Assembly (NCBI GenBank): GCA_028292565.1
Contig: JAQGMD010000054.1
Location: 1 to 8,976, forward strand
Origin: Burkholderia sp.
Lineage (GTDB): Bacteria > Pseudomonadota > Gammaproteobacteria > Burkholderiales > Burkholderiaceae
DNA length: 8,976 bases
Direction of reading: 5' to 3'
The notes below the pieces were generated by a model. It saw nothing but the letters and a program-made list of their open reading frames with translations. It was not told the DNA's origin and made no database searches. The position numbers and the translations under genes were made by a program. Position 1 is the first letter of the stretch. The number at the start of each line of letters is the position of its first letter. This document shows, one piece after another, positions 5,936 to 8,976 of this stretch.

Positions 5936-6367
5936 TCATTCCCAATAGGGACGACGTTTATAAAATGAGTGGACGTCGCTGCCCCAGACGGGATCCGCCA
6001 TCGAGGGCCAGTGGTCCTTGTCGAAACCGGGGGCATGCCGCAATTCGTCTTTCGCGAGGTCGAGCACGAAGCACCCCCGATCCGCATCCAGGATCAATGC
6101 GCTCCAGGGTATGGCGAACAACTTGTCGCCTATGCCCAGCATGCCGCCAAATGACAGGACCGCATAGGCGATCCGACCGCTGGGCACGTCAAGCATGATT
6201 TCATGGATTTCCCCCAATTGTTCACCCTGCAAATTGAAGACCTTGTCGCCTTTCAGCGTATCCGCTGCCATCACCTGTGGACCCGGACCGGAGTAATTGG
6301 TGGCGCCGCCGACGATATGGGCGCCTCTCGCCGTCGTCGCATCGTTGGAAGTGGGTTGGTCGGTCAT
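5936..6367 (-). CDS. PRC-barrel domain protein
   Basis: A 143-aa soluble protein with a single PRC-barrel, a small beta-barrel found in photoreaction-centre subunit H, RimM and many stress-linked proteins. The domain covers about residues 32-105: MAADTLKGDKVFNLQGEQLG, EIHEIMLDVPSGRIAYAVLS, FGGMLGIGDKLFAIPWSAL, then VLDLAKDELRHAPGF. The following FDKDHWPSMADPVWG segment is typical of the stand-alone proteobacterial versions. The first 30 residues are polar and probably disordered; there is no signal peptide. The start ATG at 6367 has a strong AGGAGG (gcctcctc on the + strand) 6 nt upstream. It lies 83 nt downstream of the fusion gene on the same strand, so co-transcription is possible. Its partner or ligand is unknown. 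Confidence 0.9.
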   Translation of the reverse strand: MTDQPTSNDATTARGAHIVGGATNYSGPGPQVMAADTLKGDKVFNLQGEQLGEIHEIMLDVPSGRIAYAVLSFGGMLGIGDKLFAIPWSALILDADRGCFVLDLAKDELRHAPGFDKDHWPSMADPVWGSDVHSFYKRRPYWE

Positions 6368-6380
6368 GCACGCCTCCTCA

Positions 6381-6416
6381 GCACACAACGTGTGCATACA
6401 ACTTGCAATGAGCAAG
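6381..6416 (-). promoter_or_regulatory. Two small dyads upstream of the PRC-barrel gene
   Basis: GCACAC-AAC-GTGTGC at 6381-6395 is a perfect 6-bp dyad directly upstream of the ribosome binding site of the PRC-barrel gene. CTTGC-AATGA-GCAAG at 6402-6416 is a second, 5-bp dyad. Either could be an operator half-site pair or a small 5'-UTR hairpin. No T-run suggests a terminator for the fusion gene. No promoter hexamers of good quality were found with them. The role is speculative. Confidence 0.3.
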
Positions 6417-6450
6417 CGTCGTTCCACTCGCCCAGCAGCGAAGGCCTGCC

Positions 6451-8736
6451 CTACTCCGCCACTGCCGCCTTTGGTTCGGTCCAGTTGCTCGCCGCGATCA
6501 CGGCTTCCGCTGCCTTCTTGCCGGCAATGAAAGCATGATCCGAATGATAGTTTTCCCACTCGCTGTGGCGGCCGGCGAGCAGCACGTCATGCTGCAGGAA
6601 CCAGTTCCTGATGATCTCGATATTGCGCGCGCGCGCCTCGTCATATACCACGTACGCATAAGGAATATCGACTTCGTTGACGGTAATGACCTTGTCGTCG
6701 TCCCTGATGAAGCCGACCTTGATGCAGTCCTGCACGCAGCGGTCAATCAACTCCTTGCCGCTCGCCTGCAACGGCTGCAGCTCCGGTGAGTAGGTAATCT
6801 CGCAGGTAAAGCCGAATCCGCCGGGCGCGTTGCAGTCCGGGCTGGCGTTGCCCTGGACGAAGATGCGCTGGAAGATCGTGTCGTCGGGATAATGGATCCA
6901 GTGTTTGTCCGTGATATTTTCCCGCGCGACGCCGATGTTGACGCAGCGGACAGAAACGTGACTCAACCCGAGCGCCGCCTGTTTCACTTCCGCCGGTGCC
7001 TCGTCGCCCGCCATTCGTACCAGCTCCGGCAGCGGCATCGTGCTGATCAGGTAATCGTACTGGTAGCGGCGCCCGTCGAACATCGTGAGGAGCCGGTTCC
7101 TGGGCGAGATGCGAATCACCTCGGCGTTGAGCTCGATCGTTCCTTTGATGTGCGGAACGAACCCCGACATCAGTGCCTGGAATCCGCCACGCAGCGGATA
7201 GCCGAAGCGGGCATTCTGCCCCATCCGCTTTTCGACCGGTTGCAGCGCGCCGTCAACATTTTCTTCCGGCTCCGCCATCGGAACGCGGGTATACACGTTT
7301 TTGCTGTACACCCAGGCTTCACAGTCTTGCCAGTGGACGTTCGACCCGAGCAGGATGTCGTAAAGCCCGAGCACATAAGGATCGTTCGAATACATGATGT
7401 GCCCCGCATGATCGAACGTGAACCCGTCGTCCTTGATCGAGCGGCACCAGCCGCCGACCATTGAGTTCCTTTCGAACAGGAGCGCATCGTGGCCCAGGTG
7501 GTAAGCAGCGCTCAGCCCTGTCGGTCCTGCGCCGATTATCGCGGTCTTGGCATACCTGACCGGCTCATGCAAGCGAAGCAGATTCACCTTGCCGCCGATG
7601 TGGGCTGCCTCTTCAAGCGCCGGGGCATCTTCGGCGGAACGTCGCGGCGTGCTTTTCATCAGGATGCGCATGCTTGCCGCGGTCGCGTCCCACGAGGTGG
7701 ATGCCACCACAGCCCGCATTTTTTCGATGCGCGCCGCATGTTCTTCCGGGCTGGCCAACAAGGCAGCCTCGCAGGCGGCGACGAACGAGGGAGCATCCGC
7801 GGCGATCGCGACTATGTCGCCACAGACATCGGCCACATCGGCGACGGGCGTACTGACGATGGGAAGTTCCGCCGCCATGTATTCAAGCGTCTTGGCAGGA
7901 TTGTAGTATCGGGTTGCCTCGTTCAGGGCAAACGGCAACAGGCAGACATCCCAGCCGGCCAGGAACTGCGGCAACGCCTCGTAAGGCTGGGCTCCCAGAT
8001 AGTGTATGTTCGGACGCTGCGGCAGCGTCGCCGGGTCAATCTTCACCACCGGACCGACCAGCACGAGTTGCCATTGCGTGTGCGCGTCGGCCACTTTCGC
8101 AATCAGGTCGGCATCGAAGCGCTCATCGATCACGCCGTAGAATCCGAGCCGGGGACCGGGAATATCCCGATGCGCCACATGCGAATTGGCCCGGTCCAGC
8201 GCTGGCAGGAAGTGTGAGGCATCGACGCTGCCCGGGAAACAATGCACGTTCGGATGCCGATCGCGCTTGGAGCGATGCAGGCTCGGTCCTCCGGTAAAAA
8301 CGATGTCCGCCGTCTTCAGCAATCCGCTCTCTCTCTGCAGCAGCTGCTTGGGCGGGTTCATGAACGAAGAGAGTTCATCCATGCAGTCATATACCACCAG
8401 GCTCGGGTGCATTTCCTGCAGCAGCGGAAGCGCCATCGGCGTGTAAAACCACGCGATATGCTCTTCATGGTCGCGCACTATCTGGCGCATCATTTTTTGC
8501 AGGTATGGCAGGTGATCGTCGTGGAAGCCCGGCATGTTGACCGGTGTATGCGGCTGGCAAACATTGATGTTTGGCGCCGGCGTATAGGTCTTCAGGAAGC
8601 TTTCGTTCTCGTCAAAGATCGGCTCTTCTATAAAAAAAACCGGGTGGTGCTGTGCCAGGCGGGACAGCAGATGTTGTGGCCGCTGAAAGACGAAATCCCA
8701 ACGCAGGTGCGAAAAAACAATGATTGCAGAAGGCAT
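6451..8736 (-). CDS. Glycosyltransferase / FAD-dependent mutase-like fusion protein
   Basis: A 761-aa two-domain protein. Residues 1-365 form a GT-B glycosyltransferase reminiscent of TuaH-type enzymes: FSHLRWDFVFQRPQHLLSRL at 8-27, VYDCMDELSSF at 115-125, GFYGVIDERFD at 198-208, WQLVLVGPV at 222-230, and the donor-site segment YYNPAKTLEYMAAELPIVST at 277-296. Residues 395-750 form a flavoprotein of the amine-oxidase/UDP-galactopyranose-mutase-like class: the dinucleotide-binding GAGPTGLSAAYHL at 402-414, Glu422 at the end of strand 2, FDHAGHIMYS at 441-450, YPLRGGFQALMSGF at 513-526, and a C-terminal FAD loop VLLAGRHSEWENYHSDHAF at 718-736. The start ATG at 8736 has AAGGAG 5-6 nt upstream; a longer frame to 8844 lacks this support. 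A GT joined to a sugar-active flavoenzyme suggests paired sugar conversion and transfer in glycan synthesis. The substrate is unknown. No signal peptide or membrane segment is evident. Confidence 0.88.
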   Translation of the reverse strand: MPSAIIVFSHLRWDFVFQRPQHLLSRLAQHHPVFFIEEPIFDENESFLKTYTPAPNINVCQPHTPVNMPGFHDDHLPYLQKMMRQIVRDHEEHIAWFYTPMALPLLQEMHPSLVVYDCMDELSSFMNPPKQLLQRESGLLKTADIVFTGGPSLHRSKRDRHPNVHCFPGSVDASHFLPALDRANSHVAHRDIPGPRLGFYGVIDERFDADLIAKVADAHTQWQLVLVGPVVKIDPATLPQRPNIHYLGAQPYEALPQFLAGWDVCLLPFALNEATRYYNPAKTLEYMAAELPIVSTPVADVADVCGDIVAIAADAPSFVAACEAALLASPEEHAARIEKMRAVVASTSWDATAASMRILMKSTPRRSAEDAPALEEAAHIGGKVNLLRLHEPVRYAKTAIIGAGPTGLSAAYHLGHDALLFERNSMVGGWCRSIKDDGFTFDHAGHIMYSNDPYVLGLYDILLGSNVHWQDCEAWVYSKNVYTRVPMAEPEENVDGALQPVEKRMGQNARFGYPLRGGFQALMSGFVPHIKGTIELNAEVIRISPRNRLLTMFDGRRYQYDYLISTMPLPELVRMAGDEAPAEVKQAALGLSHVSVRCVNIGVARENITDKHWIHYPDDTIFQRIFVQGNASPDCNAPGGFGFTCEITYSPELQPLQASGKELIDRCVQDCIKVGFIRDDDKVITVNEVDIPYAYVVYDEARARNIEIIRNWFLQHDVLLAGRHSEWENYHSDHAFIAGKKAAEAVIAASNWTEPKAAVAE

Positions 8737-8976
8737 GCTATCTCCTTGCCTTGATGGCATATGAGGTGAACCGGGAGGACACGGGAACATGAATGAGAGC
8801 GGAGAACGCGGCCGTCGTTCGTGCCGTTTCGGGTTTACCGGCATTGCGTGCGAAGCGGTTGTCGGCGATCACCATTTCATTTCCTGTGTATGAGTCGGCT
8901 TCAGAAATTTCTCGCCCGCGGGAGACGGCCATGCGCACGGGGCGTCTGGTCTGTATACAGCCCGTTTTGGATTGAA
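8737..8976 (-). other. Upstream region of the fusion gene, possible short ORF
   Basis: No confident gene lies in these 240 bases. On the minus strand an ATG at 8875, preceded by an AGGAA-type ribosome binding site, opens a 45-codon frame (MVIADNRFARNAG...) that ends with TAG at 8740-8738, one base before the fusion gene's ATG. It has no recognisable domain and may be chance. A perfect 10-bp palindrome, CTGTATACAG, is at 8951-8960. No convincing promoter hexamers were found, and the promoter may lie beyond the window. Confidence 0.25.

Noticed and set aside
7489..8217. A 242-codon plus-strand open frame opposite the fusion gene
   Set aside because: It is fully antisense to the well-supported fusion protein and its translation lacks any family character.
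8951..8960. CTGTATACAG as a LexA-type SOS box
   Set aside because: It has the CTGT and ACAG halves but only 2 bases between them instead of the 8 of the E. coli consensus, so it is just a short palindrome.

Overview
The window is GC-rich, densely coding proteobacterial DNA. Protein flavour (RfaB-type GT4, a GmhB/heptosyltransferase pair, a small hemerythrin, DUF421 and PRC-barrel stress-type proteins, bacterial Ku) points to a Betaproteobacterium of the Burkholderiales, plausibly Oxalobacteraceae-like. That placement comes from remembered family resemblance, not a search.

Region 1 (1-3560, + strand) is a glycan-assembly cluster. It holds the 3' part of a GT4 glycosyltransferase, a classical short-chain dehydrogenase, a GmhB-type heptose bisphosphate phosphatase and a GT9 heptosyltransferase-like protein. 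The last two overlap by ATGA. GmhB plus GT9 suggests that a heptose-containing surface glycan (LPS core or exopolysaccharide) is made here, with the GT4 and the SDR supplying another sugar transfer and a sugar or alcohol oxidoreduction.

Region 2 (about 3540-5300) is looser. Two copies of a long imperfect palindrome (3542-3702 and 4551-4675) share about 25-bp terminal inverted repeats and look like a dispersed MITE/ERIC-type repeat. Copy 1 begins inside the 3' end of the GT9 gene and provides its stop codon. A hemerythrin-domain protein lies between the copies. Directly after copy 2 comes a Ku (end-joining) gene that has lost its N-terminal part and whose C-terminus has diverged.

Region 3 (5338-8736, - strand) has three co-directional genes. 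In order of transcription they are a 761-aa fusion of a glycosyltransferase with a FAD-dependent UDP-galactopyranose-mutase/amine-oxidase-like domain, a PRC-barrel protein, and a DUF421 (YetF-like) membrane protein. The fusion protein is again glycan-related, so the repeat- and stress-gene-rich middle lies between two polysaccharide loci.

The best candidates for a second look are the palindromic repeat pair and its relation to the truncated ku, the glycosyltransferase-flavoprotein fusion, and a possible 23-codon ORF that ends 2 nt before gmhB, which itself has no evident ribosome binding site. I see no complete, obviously novel multi-gene system, no CRISPR array, no tRNA or rRNA, and no transposase.
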